Assembly (NCBI GenBank): GCA_035380045.1
Contig: DAOSWM010000026.1
Span: 1-37,807 of the forward strand
DNA: 37,807 nucleotides
Direction of reading: 5' to 3'
From: DAOSWM01 sp035380045
GTDB taxonomy: Bacteria; Bacteroidota; Bacteroidia; Bacteroidales; Tenuifilaceae
How positions within the stretch are numbered: the stretch's first letter is position 1; each line of letters opens with the position of its first letter. Positions 1 through 6,380 of the stretch are shown here, in pieces. The position numbers and the translations under genes are program-made. The notes under the pieces are model-generated. The model saw only the letters and a program-made list of their open reading frames with translations. It was not told where the DNA came from and ran no database searches.

Positions 1-70
1 GTCATTCTGAGCGAAGCGAAGAACTTAGCGCAGCCTGCCTTTGTCGGCAGACAGGCGATCTCACCGAAGG
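1..70. repeat. Intergenic repeat fragment at the window edge
   Basis: The first bases contain CATTCTGAGCGAAGCGAAG, a form seen in dispersed intergenic repeats of many Bacteroidota. It is followed by GCCTGCC and GGCAGACAGGC, which can fold into an imperfect hairpin at about 34-56. No reading frame of interest crosses it. It is cut by the window edge, so its full length is unknown. Confidence 0.45.
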
Positions 71-88
71 TAATCTTTTTAAATTAGT

Positions 89-121
89 CGGACACTAGTG
101 ATTACAAATCAATAGTGTCCG
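89..121. repeat. 9-bp perfect inverted repeat (CGGACACTA / TAGTGTCCG)
   Basis: CGGACACTA at 89-97 is the exact reverse complement of TAGTGTCCG at 113-121, with 15 bases between. A related CGGACAGTA occurs at 193-201, and ATCAATAGTGTCC recurs at 6168-6180. The motif looks like the end of a short repeat element; relation to a particular insertion sequence is not established. The rest of 178-318 is AT-rich leader of the next gene. It includes a GTATTG-TT-CAATAC dyad at 275-288 that could be an operator, but nothing else supports that. Confidence 0.5.
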
Positions 122-177
122 TTAAAATTCCTAGATTAAGAATTTTTGAACAATTGATTTCTCGCTTCGCTCGAAAT
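108..177 (+). repeat. Dispersed repeat, copy 1
   Basis: It begins with ATCAATAGTGTCC (108-120) and ends with TCTCGCTTCGCTCGAAAT (160-177). The same two landmarks in the same order occur at 6168-6217 with a shorter middle. The middle and right part also match, inverted and with few mismatches, the stretch at 6305-6354. It is noncoding and about 70 bases long. Confidence 0.7.
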
Positions 178-318
178 CTTTTTTAGTTGTATCGGACAGT
201 ATTAATTCAAAATATCCTTCCCCACATCATTTTTACTGATTAGTTAAACTATCTAGTATGCTTTCCATCAAAAGGTATTGTTCAATACTATTTTAACAAA
301 CCAATAAACCAACGAACC

Positions 319-2022
319 ATGCAAAGATTTGCCTCCTTGTTACTCCTCGTATTCTTCTCATCGTATATTGTTGCCCAAGAACCATTGCCCAAAGGTTTTA
401 CCGATTACGAGTTTACCATTTGGGATGAGTATTTGAAGAATTTACCAAACGATAAGGGAACTTCACCCCCCGATGAAGCGCCCCGTTCGGTAGCCGAGTG
501 GGAAGAAATGCAGGGAGTTATAGTAACATGGGCTGCTTATTCAAGTAATTTACGAGAAATTATTCGCAATGCGAAAGAGTATGTAAAGGTGTACGTAGTA
601 TGTTCAAGTCAAACTAACGTTGAGAGTTACCTTACTTCGGGAGGAGTTACCCTCGATAATATTGAATTTATTGTAGCTCCTTTTAACTCGGTTTGGGTAC
701 GCGATTACGGACCACATTGTGTTTACCTTAACGGAACCAATGAGTTGGCTATTGTCGATTGGGTGTACAATCGGCCTCGTCCTCAGGACGATGAGATTCC
801 CTCAGTAGTTGCTACCCACCTTAACTTACCACTATACCAGATTACCTCTTCTCCCAATCGTTTAGTGGCAACCGGAGGAAACTTTATGAGCGATGGTGCA
901 AGTACTGGATTCTCATCAAAACTTATTCTGGAAGAGAATGATGGCTTAAACGAGAACGATATAAACCAGATTATTTACAAGTACATGGGAATTGACCCCT
1001 ACATCAAGATGAACACCTTGCCCTACGACGGCATTCACCATATCGATATGCACATGAAATTGCTCGATGAAGAAACCTTGCTGGTTGGTCAGTATCCGCA
1101 GGGAATTTCGGATGGGCCTCAAATAGAGAGCAACCTTAGCTATGTTTTGAGTAATTACAAAACAATTTATGGGACCGATTTTAGAGTTGTTCGAATCCCA
1201 ATGCCATCGGATGAGTATGGACATTATCCCAGTCAGGGTTCCGACTATTTAACCTATACAAACTCTGTTATTCTAAACGGGTTAGTTTTGGTTCCAATTT
1301 ACGGAAGACCACAGGACAGCGAAGCCCTTGAAATTTACCGCAATGCAATGCCGGGTTACAATGTGGTTGGGTTGGATATGAGGAATGTAATTCCGGCAAG
1401 CGGAGCAATACATTGCATTACCAAAGAGATAGCAGCAGCTGACCCAATTCTTATTTCGCATGCTCCCCTTCGCGATGGCATTTCATATAATGAAGAAGGG
1501 TACGAGGTGCTTGCCAGCATAACTTCATCTGCTGAAATCGAGAATGCGACTCTTTTCTGGAGCTCCGATACAGCTGCAGGTTTTCAGGAAATTTCAATGA
1601 TACTTGAACAGGAAGCCTACACTGCAACTCTGCCGGCGCTTGAGGTTGGAGCAAAAGTTTTCTACTACATTGCAGCAACCAATGCGAACGAAAAAACCAT
1701 TACAAAACCAATTGTCGCTCCCAAGGGGCTATACGTTTTTACTGTGGAGCAGGCGGTATCGGTTAGTGAAGTTGATTTTTTAAACCGTGTTTCAGTATTC
1801 CCAAATCCTGCTACTAACGAGCTAAAGGTAGGGTTTAGCGGTTCTGTTTTCGTGGAACAGGTTCTAATTTTGAACCCGCTGGGTTCAGTTGTATGGGCAG
1901 AAAAGGTACATAGCGAAACAGAAAATTACACCGTTAATGTTTCCAGCCTACCTTCTGGCTACTACTTTATGGTTATTAAGTCGAAAAACCAAGCAGTAAC
2001 TCGAGGTTTTGTGAAAAGATAG
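319..2022 (+). CDS. Secreted peptidylarginine/agmatine deiminase family protein with T9SS sorting domain
   Basis: The 567-aa protein belongs to the PAD_porph/agmatine deiminase family, which hydrolyses a guanidinium group to a ureido group (arginine to citrulline, or agmatine to carbamoylputrescine). Residues 1-20 form a signal peptide. The catalytic fold spans about 55-380: D129 in VRDYGP, H241 and D243 in HHIDMH, and C366 in SGAIHC as nucleophile. A beta-rich Ig-like stretch follows at about 385-475. The last 80 residues are a type IX secretion sorting domain with the FPNPATNEL motif and a basic end. This matches, from memory, the layout and length (about 556 aa) of Porphyromonas gingivalis PPAD. 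Arginines in NRPRP at 151-155 fall where PPAD binds the substrate carboxylate. Plain agmatine deiminases are cytoplasmic and lack signal and tail, so a secreted protein- or peptide-citrullinating enzyme is favoured. Substrate is unproven. A strong terminator follows at 2045. Confidence 0.88.
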   Translation: MQRFASLLLLVFFSSYIVAQEPLPKGFTDYEFTIWDEYLKNLPNDKGTSPPDEAPRSVAEWEEMQGVIVTWAAYSSNLREIIRNAKEYVKVYVVCSSQTNVESYLTSGGVTLDNIEFIVAPFNSVWVRDYGPHCVYLNGTNELAIVDWVYNRPRPQDDEIPSVVATHLNLPLYQITSSPNRLVATGGNFMSDGASTGFSSKLILEENDGLNENDINQIIYKYMGIDPYIKMNTLPYDGIHHIDMHMKLLDEETLLVGQYPQGISDGPQIESNLSYVLSNYKTIYGTDFRVVRIPMPSDEYGHYPSQGSDYLTYTNSVILNGLVLVPIYGRPQDSEALEIYRNAMPGYNVVGLDMRNVIPASGAIHCITKEIAAADPILISHAPLRDGISYNEEGYEVLASITSSAEIENATLFWSSDTAAGFQEISMILEQEAYTATLPALEVGAKVFYYIAATNANEKTITKPIVAPKGLYVFTVEQAVSVSEVDFLNRVSVFPNPATNELKVGFSGSVFVEQVLILNPLGSVVWAEKVHSETENYTVNVSSLPSGYYFMVIKSKNQAVTRGFVKR

Positions 2023-2044
2023 GTGAGTTAACTTGCAGAAAAAC

Positions 2045-2074
2045 AGGCGCATGAAATCTCATGCGCCTTTTTTT
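2045..2074 (+). terminator. Rho-independent terminator after the deiminase gene
   Basis: AGGCGCATGA (2045-2054) pairs perfectly with TCATGCGCCT (2059-2068) across an AATC loop and is followed by a run of T. It isolates the deiminase gene from the FecR gene downstream. Confidence 0.9.
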
Positions 2075-2160
2075 ATTTTTTTTGGTAGGGTATTTTTTTT
2101 GCTGAATGTATAAGTATTGAAAACAGCAAATTCTAGATTGTGAAAAAAGAAGAGTTAAAT

Positions 2161-3006
2161 ATGACCGAAGGATGGATGGAAAAGTTTCCGTTTGGAGAAT
2201 TGGAAGTTCCATCAGGAATTGGGAAGGATGCTGTTTGGGATTCGATTCTTGCAAGCATTAAACGTGAAAATCAACATCAAAAGTTGAACATTTTTAGTCA
2301 CTTATCAAAAATTGCGGCAGTGTTTGTTGCCCTTGTTGTTGTTGGAAGTCTAATGTGGATTTTTGTTTTTGGCTCTAAGGAGTACTATTCACCAAAAGGG
2401 AAACATTTACAGGTTCAGCTGCCCGATGGCAGTAGGGTTGAACTTAATGCTGACACTCGGCTCAGCTTTAACAGCGCATTATGGCGTTTTAAGCGTAATG
2501 TTGTTTTGGACGGGGAAGCGCTTTTCTCGGTAAAAAAGGGTGATTTCTTTAATGTTAGAACCGAACATGTTACCACCCAGGTTTTAGGGACCGTTTTTAA
2601 TGTGTACTCCAGAAACAACGAGGTTAAGGTTAGCTGTATTGAAGGTAGCGTAGCGGTAATTAACACAAAAACGCAGCAAAGAGTTCTTTTGGCACCAAAC
2701 CAGCAAACAAAGCTGGCCAACGGAAAACTTAAGGAGCCCGATACTGCTGCAAAACCTGAAATGGCCACCTGGACAAGAGGAGAGTTCTACTTCCTTAACG
2801 AAAGCCTTGAAAATGTTTTGAAAGAAATTGAGCGCCAGTTTAATGTGAACGTAAACAGCATGGTAGCCCAAGAACGATACTACTCAGGAGTATTCTTTAA
2901 TACTAACCTTGAGGATGCGCTCGATTTGGTTTGCGTTCCAATGAATTTAAGCTGGAAAATAACCAGCGGATTGATTGTAATAACAGAAAAAGAAAGTTCG
3001 AACTAG
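2161..3006 (+). CDS. FecR family anti-sigma factor, with no sigma gene beside it
   Basis: FecR-type regulators sit in the inner membrane, hold an ECF sigma factor on the cytoplasmic side and sense a TonB receptor on the periplasmic side. This one (281 aa from ATG 2161) has a cytoplasmic N-terminus, one membrane helix (about 51-70), a FecR domain (about 79-172) with PDGSRVELNADTRLSF, and a C-terminal DUF4974-type domain with NLEDALDLVCVPMNLSWKI. A GTG at 2140 would add seven residues; ATG 2161 is preferred because purine-rich AAGAAGAG lies just upstream. It closely resembles the FecR at 9132-10013, sharing the pattern YSG-F-T-NLE-AL-LVC-PM-L. Unusually, no ECF sigma gene or TonB receptor adjoins it; its neighbours are a terminated deiminase gene and a lipoprotein gene 43 bp downstream. 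Confidence 0.88.
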   Translation: MTEGWMEKFPFGELEVPSGIGKDAVWDSILASIKRENQHQKLNIFSHLSKIAAVFVALVVVGSLMWIFVFGSKEYYSPKGKHLQVQLPDGSRVELNADTRLSFNSALWRFKRNVVLDGEALFSVKKGDFFNVRTEHVTTQVLGTVFNVYSRNNEVKVSCIEGSVAVINTKTQQRVLLAPNQQTKLANGKLKEPDTAAKPEMATWTRGEFYFLNESLENVLKEIERQFNVNVNSMVAQERYYSGVFFNTNLEDALDLVCVPMNLSWKITSGLIVITEKESSN

Positions 3007-3049
3007 TCAAATATCAAACTAACAATTAACTAACCAAACAATTACAACT

Positions 3050-3874
3050 ATGAAAAGAATTAGCATCTATTTAATGGCAGGTATTCTGATGACCTCGTTC
3101 TCCTTTACCTCATGCGAAAAGGAAGAAGAAACATCACCACTGGTTGAACTTATGGAAACCGACGATGAGGTTTCAGCCTTCTACGACGACATTCTCTCCG
3201 AGGTTGATGAGGTTACCTTTAACGACGGAACCTCAAAATCGGGGGTAACAGTTAGCCAGGGGTTTAGCGGCACACGAACCGTAGTTACCGAGTTTTCAGG
3301 CGACACAGTCATTCACACCATTACTTTCGATAACTTTATGAACGAGAACTCAAACAGCGGAAGAGTGAAGAATGGAACCATAATAATAAAAGTTCTTGGT
3401 CGTCCATACCTCGAAACTTTCTGGCGCCAGGTTACCTTCGTTAACTTCACCGTAAACGATAACCTTATTGAAGGAGTTAAAGTTATTGAGAAAACCGGCG
3501 AGTACCAGTTTACCGTTGCCCTTACCGATGGTAAAATTACCTTTACCGATGAAACTACCTACACACGTAACTTCACCAGAACTCGAACCTGGATTGATGG
3601 CTACGCAACTCCCTACTACATTTGGGACGATGAATTTACCTTGGAAGGCAATGCCTGGGGAGTAAACCGAAATGGGAATGAGTATACCCACGAAATAACG
3701 AGCCCTCTTTTCATCAAAAGAGATTGTAGGTGGGTTGTTTCGGGAACAATTGAGTTTAACGTGAACGGACAGACGGCAATTCTTGATTATGGCGATGGAA
3801 CGTGCGACAGGATTGCAACCCTGATTTCAAACGGCGAAACTCATACAATCAACCTTCGTGGAGGTCAAAACTAA
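3050..3874 (+). CDS. Lipoprotein of unknown function
   Basis: A 274-aa protein with an N-terminal lipoprotein signal: basic start, hydrophobic core, then the lipobox-like SFTSC with C22 as the predicted lipidated residue. The mature part begins with an acidic linker (EKEEE) and is then beta-rich, full of Thr, Asn, Tyr and Phe. It ends with a Cys pair in KRDCRWVVSG and DYGDGTCD, the latter a calcium-loop-like sequence. Similar lipoproteins ending in DYGDGTCD are, from memory, common in marine Bacteroidota, but no function is known to me. It lies 43 bp after the FecR gene on the same strand and is probably co-transcribed. A terminator follows at 3894. Confidence 0.8.
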   Translation: MKRISIYLMAGILMTSFSFTSCEKEEETSPLVELMETDDEVSAFYDDILSEVDEVTFNDGTSKSGVTVSQGFSGTRTVVTEFSGDTVIHTITFDNFMNENSNSGRVKNGTIIIKVLGRPYLETFWRQVTFVNFTVNDNLIEGVKVIEKTGEYQFTVALTDGKITFTDETTYTRNFTRTRTWIDGYATPYYIWDDEFTLEGNAWGVNRNGNEYTHEITSPLFIKRDCRWVVSGTIEFNVNGQTAILDYGDGTCDRIATLISNGETHTINLRGGQN

Positions 3875-3893
3875 CCTTTGGAAATCTAGTCAT

Positions 3894-3932
3894 AAATCGA
3901 ACTGCTCAGTGTTGGGTGGTTCGATTTTTTTT
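3894..3932 (+). terminator. Terminator after the lipoprotein gene
   Basis: AAATCGAAC (3894-3902) pairs perfectly with GTTCGATTT (3919-3927) across a 16-base loop and runs into a T tract. It closes the FecR-lipoprotein unit. Confidence 0.8.
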
Positions 3933-3986
3933 GGAACACTATCCAATATTTTGTGTAAATGGGTAGTATAATTCGGTTAAAGGGGG

Positions 3987-4574
3987 CTATTTTAACCCAA
4001 GTTTTTTGACCTGCTTTAGCATTCCAACAGCTTCGGCAAGTCTTCTCGTTTTTGTTTCTTCTTTCTTTGCGCTGGTAATCCAGCCAATGTAGTTTCGCTT
4101 GTGCGATTTTGGCAGCTTGTTAAAGTTGGTTAGGGCAGGTTCGTTTTTCCCAAGTTCAGCAGCTATGAAATCGGGAATTACGAACTCTTCGTTCTTTTTT
4201 TCGGGGAAATCTTCAACTTTCCAGGTAACCTTCCCTTCGTTTTTGTACGAGTCGATTTTCTTCAAGCCGTGCTCGGTCATTCTGCCTTGCGCAATCAGCT
4301 CAAGAACAATTTTTTTGTTCACATCCGACCAGTTTGAGATGTTGGTTCGGGGAGTAAATTTTCGTACGTATTTCTCATCGTCAATTCGTTTTATAATGCT
4401 ATCAATCCATCCAAAGCATAGCGCTTCCTCAAGCGCTTCCTTGTACGAAACTCCTTGTGTTTTTAAGTGATTTTTGTAGTAAACCATCCAAATTCCGGGG
4501 CTTTTATCGTGGTTGTTTTCAAGCCACGATCGAAATGTTTCCCTGTTTTTAAAGAAGATTTCTTCAAAACTCAT
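3987..4574 (-). CDS. YdeI/OmpD-associated (OmdA) family protein
   Basis: A 195-aa protein with the hallmarks of the YdeI/OmdA family (sometimes labelled bacteriocin-protection): YKEALEEALCFGWIDS at about 43-58, then a Lys/Asp-rich stretch, FTPRTNISNWSDVNKK at about 73-88, and a basic C-terminal helix with SHKRNYIGWI. The family's biochemical role is not established; the name comes from an association with outer-membrane proteins and antimicrobial resistance in enterobacteria. No signal peptide, so cytoplasmic. The start ATG is 4 bp after the stop of the DUF1801 remnant upstream, so the two probably formed one operon before the remnant lost its 5' end. Confidence 0.88.
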   Translation of the reverse strand: MSFEEIFFKNRETFRSWLENNHDKSPGIWMVYYKNHLKTQGVSYKEALEEALCFGWIDSIIKRIDDEKYVRKFTPRTNISNWSDVNKKIVLELIAQGRMTEHGLKKIDSYKNEGKVTWKVEDFPEKKNEEFVIPDFIAAELGKNEPALTNFNKLPKSHKRNYIGWITSAKKEETKTRRLAEAVGMLKQVKKLGLK

Positions 4575-4578
4575 TTTT

Positions 4579-4826
4579 TCATTTTTTGCTTTTCAACTTT
4601 GAATTCAGCAGATTCTCTTCTACTCGAAATTCAACAATCCTTCTAATTAAATAGAGAGGGAGAGGTTGACTTGCCGGAAACTGAACCGATCCTTTGCCTT
4701 GCTTGTATTTTGATAATTCTTTTGCAAACTCATGATGTCCCGATGGTGTTGCGTAAAATCCAATATGATTTTTAAATCCTGCAAAGTAAACCAAAGGTTT
4801 GCCGTTGGTTCTATAGGCTGTCTTTT
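4579..4826 (-). pseudogene. DUF1801 (YdhG-like) gene, 5'-truncated
   Basis: The minus-strand frame reads NGKPLVYFAGFKNHIGFYAT, then a PSGHHEF segment and KGSVQFPASQPLP, ending with RRIVEFRVEENL. This is the conserved C-terminal two thirds of small DUF1801 proteins. Intact members begin with some 40 more residues leading into a YGMP-like motif; that part is absent. Upstream of about 4826 the same frame runs into the 3' end of hepT and gives unrelated residues, so the ATG at 4894 is not the native start. No DUF1801 5' portion is visible between 4827 and 5700. The surviving frame has no stop, so the loss may be recent or a chimera might be translated from within hepT. Confidence 0.75.
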
Positions 4827-5165
4827 TTAATCTTTTGCTAAATAATCTTCGATTTCTCTTTTTAACTTCGGTAAATGAATTGAAATAATGCCCCAAATTA
4901 CAACATCATCAACTTTGTCATACCCGTGAATAACCCAATTTCTTGTATCTACAATTTGTCTTGCATTCTCAATTTGAATTTCTGGAGCAATCTTCATTAT
5001 TCTATTCATTGCTTCACCAATAATTTCAATTTCTCTTTCAATCCCTCTTCTTAATAATTTATTGTTTTGATATTCAAAGAAATCTCTTTTCTCTCCAAGA
5101 AAGTCAAAAATTGACTCAATAGATGTTTTAATGTCAAAAAGATATTTCTTTACTTCACGCTTCAT
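4827..5165 (-). CDS. hepT: HepT-like HEPN ribonuclease toxin (DUF86)
   Basis: A 112-aa all-helical HEPN protein carrying the RX4HXY toxin motif as RNWVIHGY (R75, H80, Y82). In characterised HepT/MntA pairs this is an RNase active site, and the tyrosine is the residue AMPylated by MntA to silence the toxin. Length fits the family (about 110-140 aa). Its start overlaps the 3' end of the upstream MntA-like gene by 11 bp, so they are translated from one message. The active-site motif looks intact. The stop codon lies exactly where the DUF1801 remnant begins. The module is visibly more AT-rich than most of the window, consistent with transfer. Confidence 0.9.
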   Translation of the reverse strand: MKREVKKYLFDIKTSIESIFDFLGEKRDFFEYQNNKLLRRGIEREIEIIGEAMNRIMKIAPEIQIENARQIVDTRNWVIHGYDKVDDVVIWGIISIHLPKLKREIEDYLAKD

Positions 5166-5463
5166 AAATCAGTTGCTTTGATTCATTTATACTTTCAATA
5201 AAGTAAGGATTTGATAATGTTCTTTCAGTTACGATATCAATTTCTCTTTTAAATAGTTCTCTGAGTTTATAGTGAAGAGCAAAATAGTTTCTTGTGTATT
5301 CATCTACAGTTAAATTATCAGAAAACGATATTAGAAAATCAATATCACTGTCTTCTCGAAATTTTTCAGAAACTACAGAGCCAAAGGCATAAAGTCTCTT
5401 TATGCTAAGAGCCTGACAAATAGCAATTAATTCTTTCTTTCGCTCTTCGATTAATTGTTGCAT
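5155..5463 (-). CDS. mntA: MntA-like minimal nucleotidyltransferase antitoxin
   Basis: A 102-aa minimal nucleotidyltransferase with the GSX10DXD signature: G28 S29 in AFGSVVSEKF, and D40 and D42 in DSDIDFLI. In HepT/MntA systems this protein transfers AMP to the toxin and neutralises it. Order (antitoxin first, 11-bp overlap with the toxin) is canonical. A TTG at 5478 would extend the protein by five residues, but it lies inside the TATCTTTG promoter box at 5476-5483, so ATG 5463 is the better start. Confidence 0.9.
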   Translation of the reverse strand: MQQLIEERKKELIAICQALSIKRLYAFGSVVSEKFREDSDIDFLISFSDNLTVDEYTRNYFALHYKLRELFKREIDIVTERTLSNPYFIESINESKQLIYEA

Positions 5464-5475
5464 CTTATTTTTTTT

Positions 5476-5502
5476 CAAAGATACAAAATATTAAAATTAC
5501 AA
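5476..5502 (-). promoter_or_regulatory. Candidate promoter for mntA-hepT
   Basis: On the minus strand TATCTTTG (5476-5483) matches the Bacteroidota -7 consensus TAnnTTTG exactly. A TTG at 5500-5502 could serve as the -33 element, but the 16-base spacing is shorter than the usual 19-20. It would place the transcript start only a few bases before the mntA ATG. Confidence 0.5.
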
Positions 5503-5684
5503 TACATTTCTTTAATTAGGCTTGCTTCCAAATCTAAATATCACAAAAAACTCAAAAAATGTTAATCTTTTTTGAAAATCGACAAACATCATATATTCAG
5601 CAATAAAAACGACAACAAACGACAGTAAACGAATATTACCCGACTATAACCAGTTAACAACCGAATCGGCTGATTTTGCTGCCG

Positions 5685-5692
5685 TTACTTTG
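5685..5692 (+). promoter_or_regulatory. Candidate -7 box upstream of ssb
   Basis: TTACTTTG matches TAnnTTTG at seven of eight positions, 41 bp before the preferred ssb ATG. No convincing -33 TTG is seen. Just upstream (about 5608-5632) AACGACA-like units recur, which could be a binding site but may only reflect AC-rich composition. The rest of 5503-5684 holds no gene I can support. Confidence 0.35.
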
Positions 5693-5733
5693 CATCATCA
5701 AACTTAATGTCAAACAAATTAAAACTTACAAAA

Positions 5734-6081
5734 ATGGAAGCAACAGTTAACAGAGTAGAGATTCAAGGATTCTTAGGTCGTGATGCAGAGGTTCGCACAT
5801 TCGATAGCGGACGCACGCTGGTTACCTTTAGCGTAGCCACCAACGAGAACTACAAGAACGCAAAGGGCGAGTGGATTACTAACACAACCTGGCACAGCAT
5901 TACCTACTGGAAAAACAGGAAGGACGAGTCGGTTGATTTTTTAAAGAAGGGCGAGCTGGTTGCCGTAAACGGAAAGCTAAACACACGCAAGTACACCGAC
6001 AAGAGCGGGCAGGATAAGTACATTACCGAAGTAGTTGCGCTCAAAGTTGAACCGGTAGCTGTAGAAAAGATTAACGATTAG
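5734..6081 (+). CDS. ssb: Single-stranded DNA-binding protein (short type)
   Basis: A 115-aa OB-fold protein that coats single-stranded DNA in replication and repair. Typical SSB landmarks are present: NRVEIQGFLGRDAEVRTF at the start, FSVATNE, WHSITYWK, LKKGELVAVNGKLNTRKY and a final beta strand ITEVVALKVE. It lacks the acidic, glycine-rich tail with the DDDIPF-like tip of housekeeping SSB, ending at KIND, so it resembles the short accessory SSBs found beside the main copy in Bacteroidota. An upstream ATG at 5707 would add nine residues; 5734 is preferred because the family begins with M-x-x-TVN and it leaves a plausible leader after the -7 box at 5685. A terminator follows. Confidence 0.88.
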   Translation: MEATVNRVEIQGFLGRDAEVRTFDSGRTLVTFSVATNENYKNAKGEWITNTTWHSITYWKNRKDESVDFLKKGELVAVNGKLNTRKYTDKSGQDKYITEVVALKVEPVAVEKIND

Positions 6082-6121
6082 TTGGATGAAAGAATTGATG
6101 TAAATTAAAATTAAAAAATTG

Positions 6122-6157
6122 AAAGCGCCGAGTTGTAGTTTACGACTTGGCGCTTTT
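6122..6157 (+). terminator. Terminator after ssb
   Basis: AAAGCGCCGAGTTGT (6122-6136) pairs with ACGACTTGGCGCTTT (6142-6156) over 15 positions in RNA, two of them G-U, with a 5-base loop and a T-rich tail. Confidence 0.85.
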
Positions 6158-6167
6158 GATTTTTATT

Positions 6168-6220
6168 ATCAATAGTGTCCGATAAAACCTTTAAAGATTT
6201 CTCGCTTCGCTCGAAATGAC
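6168..6220 (+). repeat. Dispersed repeat, copy 2
   Basis: ATCAATAGTGTCC (6168-6180) followed by TCTCGCTTCGCTCGAAAT (6200-6217) repeats the landmarks of 108-177 in the same orientation, with about 20 fewer bases in the middle. It is the left arm of the nested inverted repeat that continues to 6329. Confidence 0.75.
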
Positions 6221-6240
6221 AATACATCCAGAAGGTAAAA

Positions 6241-6287
6241 ATTGGGGAGGGTTGGTGGCGGCGAAGCCGCCACCAACCCTCCCCAAT
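6241..6287. repeat. Perfect 22-bp GC-rich hairpin with GAA loop
   Basis: Bases 6241-6262 are the exact reverse complement of 6266-6287, with only GAA between. The stem reads GGGGAGGGTTGGTGGCGGC toward the loop. It stands out in this otherwise AT-rich intergenic region and is flanked by the inverted arms at 6196-6220 and 6305-6329. It has no T tail on either side, so it is not a standard terminator, although it could block polymerase between the convergent ssb and receptor genes. Confidence 0.9.
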
Positions 6288-6304
6288 CTAAAACGTAACA
6301 ACCT

Positions 6305-6360
6305 GTCATTTCGAGCGAAGCGAGAAATCAATTATTCAAAAATTCTCAATCAACAAATTT
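6305..6360 (-). repeat. Dispersed repeat, copy 3 (inverted)
   Basis: Bases 6305-6329 are the exact reverse complement of 6196-6220. Continuing to 6354, the reverse complement matches 132-156 (GAATTTTTGAA core) with four differences in 25. It lies just beyond the 3' end of the TonB receptor gene. Confidence 0.75.
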
Positions 6361-6380
6361 AAACAGATACAAATGTTTAT

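Noticed and set aside
1..320. CRISPR-like array from the repeated TCTCGCTTCGCTCGAAAT units
   Set aside because: Copies are few, in mixed orientation, kilobases apart and without regular spacers or cas genes.
4827..4896. N-terminal 23 or so residues of the longer DUF1801 frame starting at 4896
   Set aside because: They are an out-of-frame reading of the hepT 3' end and do not resemble the DUF1801 family, so the conserved sequence only begins near 4826.
4827..5463. Novel defence system around hepT-mntA
   Set aside because: Both proteins fit the known HepT/MntA toxin-antitoxin type with intact RX4HXY and GSX10DXD motifs; neighbours add no new component.
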